33,962 nucleotides of DNA. Source: Nocardia takedensis NBRC 100417. Its GTDB lineage: Bacteria > Actinomycetota > Actinomycetes > Mycobacteriales > Mycobacteriaceae. Below, in pieces: positions 1-8,639 of the stretch. Position 1 is the first letter of the stretch, and every line of letters starts with the position of its first letter. The notes beneath the pieces were generated by a model, which ran no database searches, was not told the origin of the DNA, and saw only the letters and a list, made by a program, of their open reading frames with translations. Location: NCBI RefSeq assembly GCF_000308695.1, contig NZ_BAGG01000039.1, positions 1 through 33,962 of the forward strand. Direction: 5' to 3'. The position numbers were made by a program, and so were the translations under genes.

Positions 1-2
1 AT

Positions 3-1793
3 CGCGGCTCTGTCGAGCAGGTGGTCGGTCTGCGAATCCGCGATCTGGGCCCGTGACCAGTCGTAGAGTTCCGTGCCGCGCAGCCAGTGCCGCAGCGGGA
101 CCGGGAAGCCCAGTTTCGCGCGGTGCAGCACGTGGCCGGGCACGATGCCCTCCAGCGCTTGGCGCAAGGCGAACTTGGTGGTCTCCTTGGTGATCTTGCT
201 GTCGTAGGGCAGGCCCTGCGCGACCTTCAGCACCTCGGAGTCCAGGAACGGCACCCGCAGTTCCAGCGAGTTGGCCATCGTCATCTTGTCGGCCTTGACC
301 AGGATGTCGCCGCGCAGCCAGGTGAACAGGTCCAGGTGCTGCATCCGCGCCACCGGGTCCAGGCCCGCCGACTGGGCGTAGATCGGGGCCGTCACGTCCT
401 GATGGGTCCACTCGGGGCGGAACTCGCGCAGCACCGAGCGCAACTGGGCGTCGCTGAAGCTGCGGGCGTTGCCGTAGTAGCGCTGCTCGAGGGTCAGCGA
501 CCCGCGGTGCAGCAGGCTCTTGCCGCGCGTACCGTCCGGGATGCGCTCGGACAGCTTGCCCGCGAGCCTGCGCACACCGCGCGGCAGGTACTCGAACGGT
601 TTGAGCGACAACGGTTCGCGGTAGATGGTGTAGCCGCCGAACAATTCGTCGGCGCCCTCGCCGGACAGCACCACCTTGACGTGCTTGCGCGCCTCCTTGG
701 CCACGAAGTACAGCGGCACCAGCGCCGGGTCGGCCACCGGGTCGTCCAGGTACCAGACGATCTCCGGGATGGCGGCGGCGAATTCGGCGGGGGAGACCAC
801 CTTGACGATGTGGCGCGCCCCGATCGCCTCGGCGCTCTCGGCGGCCACGTCGACCTCGGAGTAGCCCTCGCGTTCGAAACCGGTGGTGAAGGTGATCAGC
901 TTCGGGTTGTGCCGCATCGCCAGCGCGGCGACGGCGGTGGAGTCGATGCCGCCGGACAGGAACGAGCCCACCGTGACGTCGGCGCGCATGTGCTTGGCGA
1001 CCGAGTCCTCGAGCGCCGCCGCGATCTCCCGGTAGCGCTGCTCGGCCTCGCCCTCGGCGAACGGCTTCGCCCGGAAATCCGGGCGGAAGTAGCGGGTGAC
1101 CTCGGGTTCGGCTCCCGCGCGTACCCGCGCGTAGGTGCCCGACTCCAGCCGTCGGATCGCCGCGTGCAGCGTCTCGGGCTCGGGCACGTACTGCAACACC
1201 GTGTAGTGCTCGAGCGCGCGCGGGTCCAGCGCGTCGGACAGGCCGAGGGCGGGCAGCAGGTCGAGCAGGCTCTTCTTCTCGCTGGCGAAGGCGGTGCCCC
1301 CCGGGCCGGTGGCCAGGAACAGCGGCTTGATGCCGAACGGGTCGCGGGCCAGGAACAGCTCGCGGGTCTCGGTGTCCCAGATCGCGAAGGCGAACATGCC
1401 GCGCAGGCGTTTCACCGCGTCCGCGCCCCAGTAGTGGAAGGCCGCCACGATGGCCTCGGAGTCGCCCTCGGTGGCGAAGACAGCGCCGTCGGGGAACTCC
1501 GCGGCGTGCTCGCGGGCGATCTCCTCGCGCAACTCCAGGTAGTTGTAGATCTCGCCGTTGAAGGTCAGCGCGTAGCGCTGCGGATTGTCGGCGGGCCCCC
1601 AGCGCAGCGGCTGGTGCGAATGCTCGATGTCGATGATCGAGAGCCGGTTGAAGCCGACGATCAGATGTTCGTCGTGCCAGGTCCCGCGTTCGTCCGGTCC
1701 GCGGTGACGCATGCAGTGCAGGGCGTCGTAGACCTTGTCCACCACCTCCGACGTCGCCGCGTCAGCTGTCAGGAATCCGAGCAGTCCGCACAC
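3..1793 (-). CDS. asnB: Asparagine synthase (glutamine-hydrolysing), AsnB/LtsA type, 3' end beyond window
   Basis: Class II glutamine amidotransferase fused to an ATP-dependent synthetase. The GTG start places Cys2 (protein begins V-C-G-L-L-G-F) as the N-terminal nucleophile. MRHRGPDE, the NGEIYNY glutamine-site motif and the synthetase PP-loop FLSGGIDST follow in order. About 597 codons are present and the frame is still open at the left edge (last residues near LYDWSRAQIADSQTDHLLDR), so roughly 40-50 residues are probably missing if it matches the usual ~640 aa. In Corynebacteriales this family (LtsA/AsnB) is known for amidating meso-diaminopimelate in peptidoglycan as well as for asparagine synthesis; which applies here cannot be read from the sequence. 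It diverges from ctaC, as in mycobacteria. The start is fixed by the required Cys2. Confidence 0.95.
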   Translation of the reverse strand, partial: MCGLLGFLTADAATSEVVDKVYDALHCMRHRGPDERGTWHDEHLIVGFNRLSIIDIEHSHQPLRWGPADNPQRYALTFNGEIYNYLELREEIAREHAAEFPDGAVFATEGDSEAIVAAFHYWGADAVKRLRGMFAFAIWDTETRELFLARDPFGIKPLFLATGPGGTAFASEKKSLLDLLPALGLSDALDPRALEHYTVLQYVPEPETLHAAIRRLESGTYARVRAGAEPEVTRYFRPDFRAKPFAEGEAEQRYREIAAALEDSVAKHMRADVTVGSFLSGGIDSTAVAALAMRHNPKLITFTTGFEREGYSEVDVAAESAEAIGARHIVKVVSPAEFAAAIPEIVWYLDDPVADPALVPLYFVAKEARKHVKVVLSGEGADELFGGYTIYREPLSLKPFEYLPRGVRRLAGKLSERIPDGTRGKSLLHRGSLTLEQRYYGNARSFSDAQLRSVLREFRPEWTHQDVTAPIYAQSAGLDPVARMQHLDLFTWLRGDILVKADKMTMANSLELRVPFLDSEVLKVAQGLPYDSKITKETTKFALRQALEGIVPGHVLHRAKLGFPVPLRHWLRGTELYDWSRAQIADSQTDHLLDRAA

Positions 1794-2083
1794 GGTGTCG
1801 GCAACCTCGTCTCTCCGTTAGGGGCCCTCCCGTCGCGGAGCGGCCGAAATGTCGTGTCCGAGTATGCCGCACACGCCTGCTCCGTGTGTTGAAGCCGACC
1901 CGACGACATGAGCTGCGCGAGTTTGGTCTACGCTGCGTAGTACTCAGGTCGTTCTCAGCTGGCATGTGCGGTTCGCCGCCGCCCGCCGACGAAGGGCCCG
2001 AAACGTGCTTGGACCGTGTCGCCGGGAGATCGCACCCCGGCGGCGCATATGTCGGAATGTGTGGCGACCAGGAAGGCGTGAGC
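1794..2083. promoter_or_regulatory. Divergent asnB/ctaC intergenic region
   Basis: A 290-base region between two outward-facing genes that must hold promoters for both. A purine-rich ribosome-binding site (AGGAAGG, 2070-2076) lies seven bases before the chosen ctaC GTG. A TACGCT hexamer (1929-1934) is a possible -10 element for ctaC, which would give a leader of roughly 150 bases, but this is weak. I see no clear operator or riboswitch. Confidence 0.4.
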
Positions 2084-3169
2084 GTGGCGCACAAGGCGAG
2101 CGATGAGATCGGGGCACGACGGTCCCCGGTTCGGGGCCGCATTCTTCGGCGGGCCGGGCTGGCGGTGTCCCTCGGGATGACCGCGCTGCTCGTCTCGGGC
2201 TGCTCGATCGACAATGTCTGGCTGCGCTTCGGCTGGCCCTCGGGTGTCACCCCGCAGGCCACCCGCATGCGCGAGCTGTGGACCTGGTCGGTCATCGCCG
2301 CGCTGGTGATGGGCGTGCTGGTCTGGGGTCTGACCTTCTGGACCATCGTGTTCCACCGCAAGAAGAAGGACTCCCCGGAGTTCCCCCGCCAGACCGGCTA
2401 CAACGTGCCGCTGGAGCTGACCTACACCGCGATCCCGTTCCTGATCATCGCGGTGCTGTTCTACTTCACCGTGGTCGTGCAGAACTACGTGCACGAGAAG
2501 GTCGCCGACCCCGACGTCACCGTCGACGTGACGGCCTTCCAGTGGAACTGGAAGTTCGGTTACCGCGGCATCGACTTCAAGGACACCGGCTACCGCTACG
2601 ACGGCGTCGACACCGAGCGCGAAGAAGCCGCCAAGGCCCAGCTCGAGGAGTACGCCGAGCGCACCGAGGACGGTCACCCGCAGCCGGGCCCGGTGCACGG
2701 CAAGCCCGCCAACGACATCCTGTCCTACCTGCACTACAACCAGATCGAGACCGTCGGCAACTCCGGTGAGATCCCGGTGCTGGTGCTGCCGACCGGCAAG
2801 GTCATCGAGTTCCAGCTCGCCGCCATGGACGTCATCCACGCCTTCTGGGTGCCGGAGTTCCTGTTCAAGCGCGACGTGATGCCGAACCCGAAGGAGAACA
2901 ACTCCGACAACGTCTTCCAGATCTCGAAGATCGAGCGGGAGGGCGCCTTCGTCGGCCGCTGCGCGGAGATGTGCGGCACCTACCACTCGATGATGAACTT
3001 CGAGGTCCGCGCGGTCGCGCCGGAGCGGTTCACCCAGTACATCGAGGCGCGCAAGAAGGGGCTGACCAACGCCGAGGCGCTGCGCGCGATCGGCGAGCCC
3101 GAGGTCGCCACCTCGACCAGGCCCTTCAACACCGATCGCACCACCAAGACCGCGACCGAGGCAAAGTAG
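2084..3169 (+). CDS. ctaC: Cytochrome c oxidase subunit II (lipoprotein)
   Basis: Subunit II of aa3 oxidase, which carries the CuA centre that takes electrons from cytochrome c. The chosen GTG start gives 361 aa with a basic N-terminus, a hydrophobic stretch and a lipobox ending at Cys40 (LLVSGC), so the mature protein is probably a lipoprotein with two further membrane helices (about residues 65-85 and 110-130). CuA ligands are visible as C293-x3-C297-x3-H301-x2-M304, with the upstream His in VIHAFWVPEF. A charged insertion (about residues 165-215), typical of actinobacterial CtaC, lies in the periplasmic domain. The frame is open further upstream to 1886, but those starts lack a ribosome-binding site and lengthen the signal peptide oddly; GTG 2084 has AGGAAGG seven bases upstream. 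ctaF follows after 15 bases. Confidence 0.95.
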   Translation: MAHKASDEIGARRSPVRGRILRRAGLAVSLGMTALLVSGCSIDNVWLRFGWPSGVTPQATRMRELWTWSVIAALVMGVLVWGLTFWTIVFHRKKKDSPEFPRQTGYNVPLELTYTAIPFLIIAVLFYFTVVVQNYVHEKVADPDVTVDVTAFQWNWKFGYRGIDFKDTGYRYDGVDTEREEAAKAQLEEYAERTEDGHPQPGPVHGKPANDILSYLHYNQIETVGNSGEIPVLVLPTGKVIEFQLAAMDVIHAFWVPEFLFKRDVMPNPKENNSDNVFQISKIEREGAFVGRCAEMCGTYHSMMNFEVRAVAPERFTQYIEARKKGLTNAEALRAIGEPEVATSTRPFNTDRTTKTATEAK

Positions 3170-3184
3170 AGGGACTGATCTGAC

Positions 3185-3601
3185 ATGAGGATCGAAGCGC
3201 GGATTTTCGAGCTGCTCACGGTGTTCTTCATCATCGTGGCGGTCGTGTACGGCTTCTTCACCGGACAGTCGCGCACCGGCGTGGAATGGGCGGGCACCAC
3301 CGCCATCGTGCTGACGGCGGGTCTGTCGCTGATCATCGGCACCTATTTCCGCTTCGTCGCGCGTCGTCTGGATTTGCGTCCGGAGGACTACGAGGACGCC
3401 GAGATCGTGGACGGCGCGGGCGACCTGGGCTTCTTCTCGCCCGGCAGCTTCTGGCCCATCCTGCTCGCGGGCGCGGCGGCGGTCACCGCCCTCGGCCTGG
3501 CCTTCTTCCAGTTCTGGCTGATCGGCATCGGCGTGGTGCTGGTCCTGGCCGCCGCGGCGGGCCTGGTGTTCGAGTACTACCTCGGCCCCGAGAAGCACTG
3601 A
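3185..3601 (+). CDS. ctaF: Cytochrome c oxidase subunit IV, actinobacterial type
   Basis: A 138-aa membrane protein with four hydrophobic segments: about residues 8-27, 35-55, 88-108 and 110-130. It matches in length, context and character the actinobacterial aa3 subunit CtaF (Rv2199c family), a small accessory subunit of the bcc-aa3 supercomplex. It is co-transcribed with ctaC (15-base gap) and followed by a strong palindromic terminator. There is no catalytic motif to check. The call rests on position directly after ctaC and on the recognisable [15 protein letters not shown] start. Confidence 0.92.
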   Translation: MRIEARIFELLTVFFIIVAVVYGFFTGQSRTGVEWAGTTAIVLTAGLSLIIGTYFRFVARRLDLRPEDYEDAEIVDGAGDLGFFSPGSFWPILLAGAAAVTALGLAFFQFWLIGIGVVLVLAAAAGLVFEYYLGPEKH

Positions 3602-3620
3602 GCCGCCCGTAACGACCGAA

Positions 3621-3652
3621 GAAAGCCCCACCGGATATCCGGTGGGGCTTTC
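3621..3652. terminator. Perfect palindromic bidirectional terminator after ctaF
   Basis: A 32-base perfect palindrome with 16-base arms, starting GAAAGCCCCACCGGAT and ending in its exact complement. In both orientations the stem runs into a T-rich end (GGGGCTTTCTC on the + strand). It sits between the convergent stops of ctaF and the FAD oxidoreductase and can serve both. Confidence 0.85.
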
Positions 3653-3665
3653 TCGTCGCTGGGGG

Positions 3666-4943
3666 CTAGTCCTCCGATTCGTAGCGCAGGGCGTGCTCGG
3701 AGACGCAGATGTCGTCGATGCCCGCGACGATGTCGCGCAGCAGTTCCGAGGGCAGCGCGGAGGGGCGCAACCGGCAGGTGAAGGTGATCAGGCCGTGGTC
3801 CTCGACCGGGAGGTGGCGGGCATCGGCCTCGGCCCGCAGGTAGGCCGAGCGCACGCCGTAGGTCATCGCGGAGATGACGGTGAAGCATCCGGTGCGCTCG
3901 CGGTGGCCGGAGAACAGGTCGTGCAAGCGGTAGAACACCGAACTGTAGCTCGACAGCGGCGCGAAGATGCCGACGCGATAGGCCGGACCGCGCTCGGAGG
4001 AACTGATGACGGTGTCGGCCAGGTACTCCGCGTCACGCAGGGTCAGCACCTTGGGGGCGAACATCAGCGCGCCCGCGGCGGCGTTGCGCACCGGCATGCC
4101 CGCACGCCCGCTCGCGGCCGAGGCGATCGCGCCCAGCGATTTGCGCGTCCTGGTGCCGACCTCGCGGCGGGCGCGCAGCGACCGGGTGGGCGTGGTCGGG
4201 TAGAGGCTCGACCACTGACCGAAACGCACGGTGCCGAGTTGGACCTGACCGGTGCCGACCGGCCGCGACACCTTCAGCGGCGCGGTGTCCACCCAGCGGC
4301 CGACCTGGAGCGCCGCGTTGCCGGGGCGCAGGATCTCCGCGTGCGCGTGTTCGACGAAGGAGTCGAAGTCCAGGAACCGGTTGGCGTCGGTGGTGAGCCA
4401 GGTGTGGTCCTTGTCGATGTCGATCGCGTCGAGGGTCAGCGCCGTGATGATGCCCGCGCGCCCGCCCGCGCCCAGGATCCGGTGGAACCGGTCGGTGTGG
4501 TGGTGGCGTCCGCAGGTGCCGATACGACCGTCGGTGTCGACGTACTCGAGGTCGACGATCTGGTCGGTGAACAGGCCGTAGCGGTGCGAGGCACTGCTGA
4601 CGCCGCCGACCGAGGCGAAGCCGCCCGCGGTGATGTCGCGGTGGTCGCCGACGATCGGCAGGCCCAGGCCGTGCGCGCCGAGGCGGCGGTCGATGTCGGA
4701 CAGTTTCGCGCCCGCCTGCACCCGCACCGTGCGGCGGCCGAGATTGATGTCGAGCACGGCGTTCATCCGGCGCAGCGAGACCACGGCCCGGTGGTCGGGC
4801 AGCGCGAGGCCGTCGTCGAGCGGTTCGCCGCCGACCACCGTCAGCCGTTCCGCGCGCCCCCGTGAATCCCGTACGGTGCGAACGACATCCGCGGTGTCAC
4901 GAGGGAGGAATTCTTCGGCGGAGACGGTGTGCGGCGTGCTCAT
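3666..4943 (-). CDS. FAD-binding (PCMH-type) oxidoreductase
   Basis: A 425-aa protein with an N-terminal FAD_binding_4/PCMH domain (about residues 20-190). Visible features are TVVGGEP near the start, RTVRVQAGAKLSDIDRRL, and the glycine-rich DITAGGFASVGGVSSASHRYG segment followed by GLFTDQIVDLEYVDTDG. This is the usual order in flavin-linked dehydrogenases of the DprE1/GlcD/alditol-oxidase superfamily. No export signal or membrane helix is seen, so it is probably cytoplasmic. The substrate cannot be inferred; it is not DprE1 itself. I prefer ATG 4943 over the in-frame GTG at 4982 because a TAGCTT hexamer lies seven bases before the ATG, consistent with a leaderless transcript, and the upstream codons would overlap it. 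It is convergent with ctaF and 112 bases downstream of the ABC1 kinase gene. Confidence 0.82.
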   Translation of the reverse strand: MSTPHTVSAEEFLPRDTADVVRTVRDSRGRAERLTVVGGEPLDDGLALPDHRAVVSLRRMNAVLDINLGRRTVRVQAGAKLSDIDRRLGAHGLGLPIVGDHRDITAGGFASVGGVSSASHRYGLFTDQIVDLEYVDTDGRIGTCGRHHHTDRFHRILGAGGRAGIITALTLDAIDIDKDHTWLTTDANRFLDFDSFVEHAHAEILRPGNAALQVGRWVDTAPLKVSRPVGTGQVQLGTVRFGQWSSLYPTTPTRSLRARREVGTRTRKSLGAIASAASGRAGMPVRNAAAGALMFAPKVLTLRDAEYLADTVISSSERGPAYRVGIFAPLSSYSSVFYRLHDLFSGHRERTGCFTVISAMTYGVRSAYLRAEADARHLPVEDHGLITFTCRLRPSALPSELLRDIVAGIDDICVSEHALRYESED

Positions 4944-4950
4944 GGCAGCA

Positions 4951-4956
4951 AAGCTA
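4951..4956 (-). promoter_or_regulatory. Candidate -10 element for a leaderless FAD-oxidoreductase transcript
   Basis: TAGCTT read on the - strand, seven bases before ATG 4943. It fits the actinobacterial TANNNT -10 pattern at the spacing expected if transcription starts at the initiation codon. No Shine-Dalgarno sequence is seen. Confidence 0.5.
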
Positions 4957-5055
4957 ACCACAGCCGCGGGCTCCGTGTGCACCCGAACAGAACCGAACTC
5001 GGGTCGCTTTCACTCCACCCCCGCTGACCTGCGACGTTGTGAGCCGCCACGGGGG

Positions 5056-6510
5056 CTATGGCTGGTTTCCGCGACCGGCGACACGCCCGGTCGCGATACC
5101 CTCCGATCCGGCGTCGTTCCGCCGCATATCCACGGTCTCGAGGACGGCGGCGACCTCCGGGAACCAGCGCGCGAACTCCTTGGCCACCGGCACCGTGGTA
5201 CGCAACTGGCCGAGCAGCCCCAGACCAGCGACCGCGGTGCGCGCCACGGTGGTGTGCGGGGAGGGCATCGTGAGTTGACGCACCACGTTGGTGACCCGCA
5301 GTTCGGTGAGCACGCCGAGGTGGGTGCGCAGCCACCCGGGGTGCAGGTCCAGGGTCGGGGCGACGACGGCGTCGCGCACCGGGGCCAGGCGCGCCGCGAC
5401 GATCTCGGCGTCCAACGGTTGCCCCGCCGCCACGTAACCGTTGCGCCGAATCGCGGCGTCGAGGCGTTCGGGATCGCAGGAGTACAGGGCGGGCGCGATA
5501 TCGGTGATCATGTCCAGGAATCCGGGCGGCCACGGCGCGCACGCGCCGAAATCCACGACTCCCAACCGCCCGTCGGGCAGGATCCGGAAGTTGCCGGGGT
5601 GCGGGTCGCCGTAGAGCAGCCCGGCGCGGGCCGGACCCGAGAACAGGAACCGCAGGACCAGCAGACCCACCCGATCCCGTTCCAGCGGTGCGCCGCCCGC
5701 GATGACCCGCGACAGCGATACGCCCTCGAGCCATTCGCTGACCAGCACGTCCGGGTACTGCGCCACCACCCGCGGCACGACGAATTCGGGATCGTCGGCG
5801 TAGGCCGCGGCGAAGGCGCGCTGATGGTCGGCCTCCAGCGCGTAGTCCAGTTCCTCGCGGATGTAGGCGCTGAGGGCGTCGATGACCGACCGCACGTCCG
5901 CGCCCGGCAGCAGCGCGCCGAACAGCGGACTCAACCGCCGCAGCGTGACCAGATCGTCGTGGATCGCCTGCCGCGCACCGGGATACATCACCTTCACCGC
6001 GACCGGACGACCGTCGTGCCACACCGCGCGGTGCACCTGGCCCACCGATGCCGCGGCGGGACGCCGATCGTCGAATTCGCGGAACAGCGACCGCCACCGC
6101 GGTCCCAGGTGGTCGGCCAACACCGCGTGCACGGTCGCGGGCAGCATCGCGGGGGCCGAATCCTGGAGGCGGCCCAGCGCTTCGCGGTACGGGGCGGCGA
6201 CGTCCTCGGGCAGCACGAATTCGTAGACGGCGAGCACCTGACCCAATTTGGCGATGCAGCCCTTGAGTTCGCCGAGCACCGCGAACATGTGTTGCGCGGT
6301 CCTTGCCCGGATCTCGGCGCGCACCTCCTCGGCCGGGCGGCCCAGCGCGCGTTTGCCGACCCCGGCGACCCGACGGCCCGCGAACGCGACCGGCACCGCC
6401 GCCATCTTCGCGCCGCGCACGACCCGACCCGTCGGCGGCCCGCCGGTGTGCGACACCGGAATCCGCGCGGGTAACTGGAAGATTCGACCACCGGTGTCGC
6501 GGCGGACCAT
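5056..6510 (-). CDS. ABC1/UbiB/AarF-family atypical kinase
   Basis: A 484-aa member of the ABC1 (ADCK/UbiB) protein-kinase-like family. Seen in order are the family-specific KxGQ motif (KLGQ, about residue 88), AAASVGQVH (the alanine-rich loop replacing the usual glycine-rich loop), the VAVKV lysine, DPHPGN in place of the catalytic loop, and DFG. Proteins of this family support quinone biosynthesis or lipid homeostasis and often have ATPase rather than protein-kinase activity; the substrate here is unknown. There is no C-terminal membrane anchor like that of UbiB. ATG 6510 is chosen because GAGG lies about six bases upstream; an in-frame GTG two codons earlier is possible. It lies upstream of the FAD oxidoreductase on the same strand, close to respiratory genes. 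Confidence 0.9.
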   Translation of the reverse strand: MVRRDTGGRIFQLPARIPVSHTGGPPTGRVVRGAKMAAVPVAFAGRRVAGVGKRALGRPAEEVRAEIRARTAQHMFAVLGELKGCIAKLGQVLAVYEFVLPEDVAAPYREALGRLQDSAPAMLPATVHAVLADHLGPRWRSLFREFDDRRPAAASVGQVHRAVWHDGRPVAVKVMYPGARQAIHDDLVTLRRLSPLFGALLPGADVRSVIDALSAYIREELDYALEADHQRAFAAAYADDPEFVVPRVVAQYPDVLVSEWLEGVSLSRVIAGGAPLERDRVGLLVLRFLFSGPARAGLLYGDPHPGNFRILPDGRLGVVDFGACAPWPPGFLDMITDIAPALYSCDPERLDAAIRRNGYVAAGQPLDAEIVAARLAPVRDAVVAPTLDLHPGWLRTHLGVLTELRVTNVVRQLTMPSPHTTVARTAVAGLGLLGQLRTTVPVAKEFARWFPEVAAVLETVDMRRNDAGSEGIATGRVAGRGNQP

Positions 6511-6681
6511 GCTCACCTCGCCTCGCGCCCCCCGAGGCGGCGCATCCTGGTCGTGCGCGACTCGGCGTTCGTGCGGCCCCAGGCTACCAATGCGCGCGGG
6601 CCGCCGAACCCCGATGCCGAACGGTCGCGGGCGCGAGATTTCGTGCGCTGCCGAAGGATCGCCGGCGACGGGTGTCCGCGC

Positions 6682-7614
6682 TCAGGAGGGAAAGCCGTCG
6701 GTGGCGGCGCGGAAACGGTCCGACGGATGCAGAAGCAACTGATCCCGCTCGCGGCGGAACGCGGCGGCCAACTCGATCCTGCCCTCGTGCCACCAGTAGA
6801 TGTCCGGACTCACCGGCCACGGGCGTTCGGTGTACTCGAGCACCGCCAGTTGCGCCAGCAGGGTGGTGGCCCGCCGGATGCGCGCGTCGGCGACCGGGTA
6901 GGCGTAGATGTGGCGCTGGGACGGGACGACGAACACCACGCCCGCCGGGCCCGCCACCGGGTAGTCCTCGCCCAACCAGCGGGCGTGCGCCGTGATGTAG
7001 TCCGACTGCCCGCACAGCATGGCGATATCGATGCGGTCGGCGTGCGGATTCTCGAACGGGTGGGTGACCAGGTCCAGCGGGCCGTCACCGCGGGTGTTGG
7101 CCTCGGCCAGATCGAACAGGTCCTCCTCGGCGACCGACCACGCGCGCGTCATCGCGCGGGTGACCGGCGCCATTGTGTGGACCTGGTCGACGAGCAACCG
7201 CTGCGCCAGTCCGGGCGCCACCGCGCGCCACACCGCGTCGCGGGGATCGGCGTCGGCCGAATACCACCGCGTGCGCAACAGCGCGCGCATCAACCCGAAA
7301 TCGCCGGTGTCGAGGGGATCGTGCGCGACGTCCAGTTCGATCAACCCGGTGCTGAGGTAGTCGGCGACCAGCGCGGGCCACTGCTCGCGCGGTTCGCCCG
7401 CCGCCATCCGCCGCAGATTCGTCAGTTCGACCAGCACCTGACCGGACGGGCCGGACAACACCATGTCGTCCTGCGCCTCGACCCGGCAGGTGTAGCCCAG
7501 TTGGTGCGCGGCGGCCACGGCCAGCGACAACAGCAGATCGGGCGATCTTTCGGACACGGACGGCCCCTCGCTCGTGGCGCGGGACATCATCGGGTGCTGC
7601 GAGTCCGCCGACAT
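6682..7614 (-). CDS. Conserved-looking protein of unknown function
   Basis: A protein of up to 310 aa that I do not recognise. It is soluble, acidic, has no signal peptide or membrane helix, and shows a mixed alpha/beta character. Local features are VLVELTNLRRMAAGEPREQW, a central LAEANTRGDGPLDLV stretch, and VVFVVPSQRHIYAYPV, which reads like the beta-strand core of a ligand-binding or nuclease-inhibitor type fold. A similar layout occurs in actinobacterial proteins handled as DUF1444-like, but this is only a resemblance. The start is uncertain: ATG codons at 7614, 7590 and 7587 are in frame and none has a good ribosome-binding site; conservation probably begins near ERSPDLLLSLAVA. It lies 116 bases downstream of the Spo0M-like gene. 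Confidence 0.7.
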   Translation of the reverse strand: MSADSQHPMMSRATSEGPSVSERSPDLLLSLAVAAAHQLGYTCRVEAQDDMVLSGPSGQVLVELTNLRRMAAGEPREQWPALVADYLSTGLIELDVAHDPLDTGDFGLMRALLRTRWYSADADPRDAVWRAVAPGLAQRLLVDQVHTMAPVTRAMTRAWSVAEEDLFDLAEANTRGDGPLDLVTHPFENPHADRIDIAMLCGQSDYITAHARWLGEDYPVAGPAGVVFVVPSQRHIYAYPVADARIRRATTLLAQLAVLEYTERPWPVSPDIYWWHEGRIELAAAFRRERDQLLLHPSDRFRAATDGFPS

Positions 7615-7730
7615 CCCGCGGATTCCGGACCCGGGCAGACGTACCCCCCGATTGTGCCCCGGCGGTTCGGGTCACGGTCGGGTTACGGCGAGATCGATCC
7701 CGAATCGTGCGTCCCGCACCGCGCGACCCC

Positions 7731-8501
7731 TCAGTGCCGCGAGGACATGCCCAGCAGTCGGTGATGCAGTTCGCCCGCCCAGTCCCGCTGACCCAGCGTC
7801 GCGTAGTCGACCCACAGCGATTCGAAGACGTCGCTGCCCTCGGAGAGCCAGGTGCCGCGCTTGTCGGCCTCGAGGACCACGGTCATGCCGTGTTCGGCCG
7901 CGAGGAAGGTGACCTCGAGTTGGTTGAGCTTCGGGTAGTGGTGCGAGCCGCCGAATTCGATCTCCTGGTAGAAGGGCAACTGCTGAGGCGTGTTGCGGAT
8001 GTGCCCGGATTCGGCGTCCGCGCTGCGCAGGTGGAAGCCGAGACGCTCCACGGCTTCGAGCAGCACGTGCTGGGCGGGCAGCGCGCCCACCCCGATCGGA
8101 TCGGTGTCCGCGGCGTCGACCGCGCCCTGGATCTCCACGATCGTGCGCACCGCGACGAACGCGCCCGGCAACTGCCTGCCGTTGTAGAAGGTGATGGGTG
8201 TTTCCATCGGCGCGCGCGCCGCGAAGCGGAATTCCAGCGGCGCCTGCGCGGGCAGGTGCAGCGGGCCGTGGACGTGGGTCCAGCCGAAACCGGTGTCGCG
8301 ATGACCTTCGTGGTCCTCGTATTCGTGCTCGACCCGGGTGACGAATTCGACGGCGATCCGCGAGATGTCCTGTCCGACAGCGCCCCCGCGCAGTCGGATG
8401 ACGCCTTCGACGACACCGCCCGGTTGGACGCCCGGGGTGAACAGTTCGGTCTCGACCTCGGCGCCGCCGACGCCCGCGGCGGCCAGCAATTTCCTGAACA
8501 T
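7731..8501 (-). CDS. Spo0M-family arrestin-like protein
   Basis: A 256-aa protein resembling sporulation-control protein Spo0M. The N-terminus MFRKLLAAAGVGGAEVETEL, then a beta-rich arrestin-like domain (VVEGVIRLRGG, VEFVTRVEHEYEDHEG), and a C-terminal FEIEFGGSHHYPKLNQLEV-like region (written here as QEIEFGGSHHYPKLNQ). In Bacillus the protein modulates sporulation and cell division; in non-sporulating actinobacteria its role is not defined and should not be taken as sporulation. The frame extends to ATG 8543, but ATG 8501 matches the family's usual beginning. A strong hairpin lies just upstream, ending the transcription of the preceding acyltransferase gene. Confidence 0.85.
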   Translation of the reverse strand: MFRKLLAAAGVGGAEVETELFTPGVQPGGVVEGVIRLRGGAVGQDISRIAVEFVTRVEHEYEDHEGHRDTGFGWTHVHGPLHLPAQAPLEFRFAARAPMETPITFYNGRQLPGAFVAVRTIVEIQGAVDAADTDPIGVGALPAQHVLLEAVERLGFHLRSADAESGHIRNTPQQLPFYQEIEFGGSHHYPKLNQLEVTFLAAEHGMTVVLEADKRGTWLSEGSDVFESLWVDYATLGQRDWAGELHHRLLGMSSRH

Positions 8502-8594
8502 GTCCGAGAGTCTGTCCGGCCCCGCATAAGAACGCCTTGCCATCGGCTTGGCGTGTGAGCAACCTCATTTCGGACATACCGGTCGAAAACACGC

Positions 8595-8624
8595 GAGCCC
8601 CCGTGCCGGTCGGCACGGGGGCTC
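8595..8624. terminator. Hairpin terminator after the plsC-type gene
   Basis: A 14-bp perfect stem (GAGCCCCCGTGCCG and its complement) around a two-base centre, placed 16 bases after the acyltransferase stop and before the Spo0M-like gene on the same strand. It has no long T-run, which is common for actinobacterial terminators. Confidence 0.7.
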
Positions 8625-8639
8625 GGTGAACGCGAGGTG

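Noticed and set aside
87..1892. Long + strand open frame opposite asnB (601 codons)
   Set aside because: Arg/Gly/Val-rich shadow frame caused by GC-rich third positions of asnB; no family features.
1886..2083. N-terminal extension of ctaC
   Set aside because: The extended frame has no ribosome-binding site and would place about 66 residues before the signal peptide.
1955..3631. Long - strand open frame opposite ctaC-ctaF (558 codons)
   Set aside because: Shadow of two certain genes; His/Asp/Gln-rich translation typical of antisense frames.
7731..8501. Sporulation role from Spo0M similarity
   Set aside because: The family is widespread in non-sporulating bacteria; the name does not show function here.
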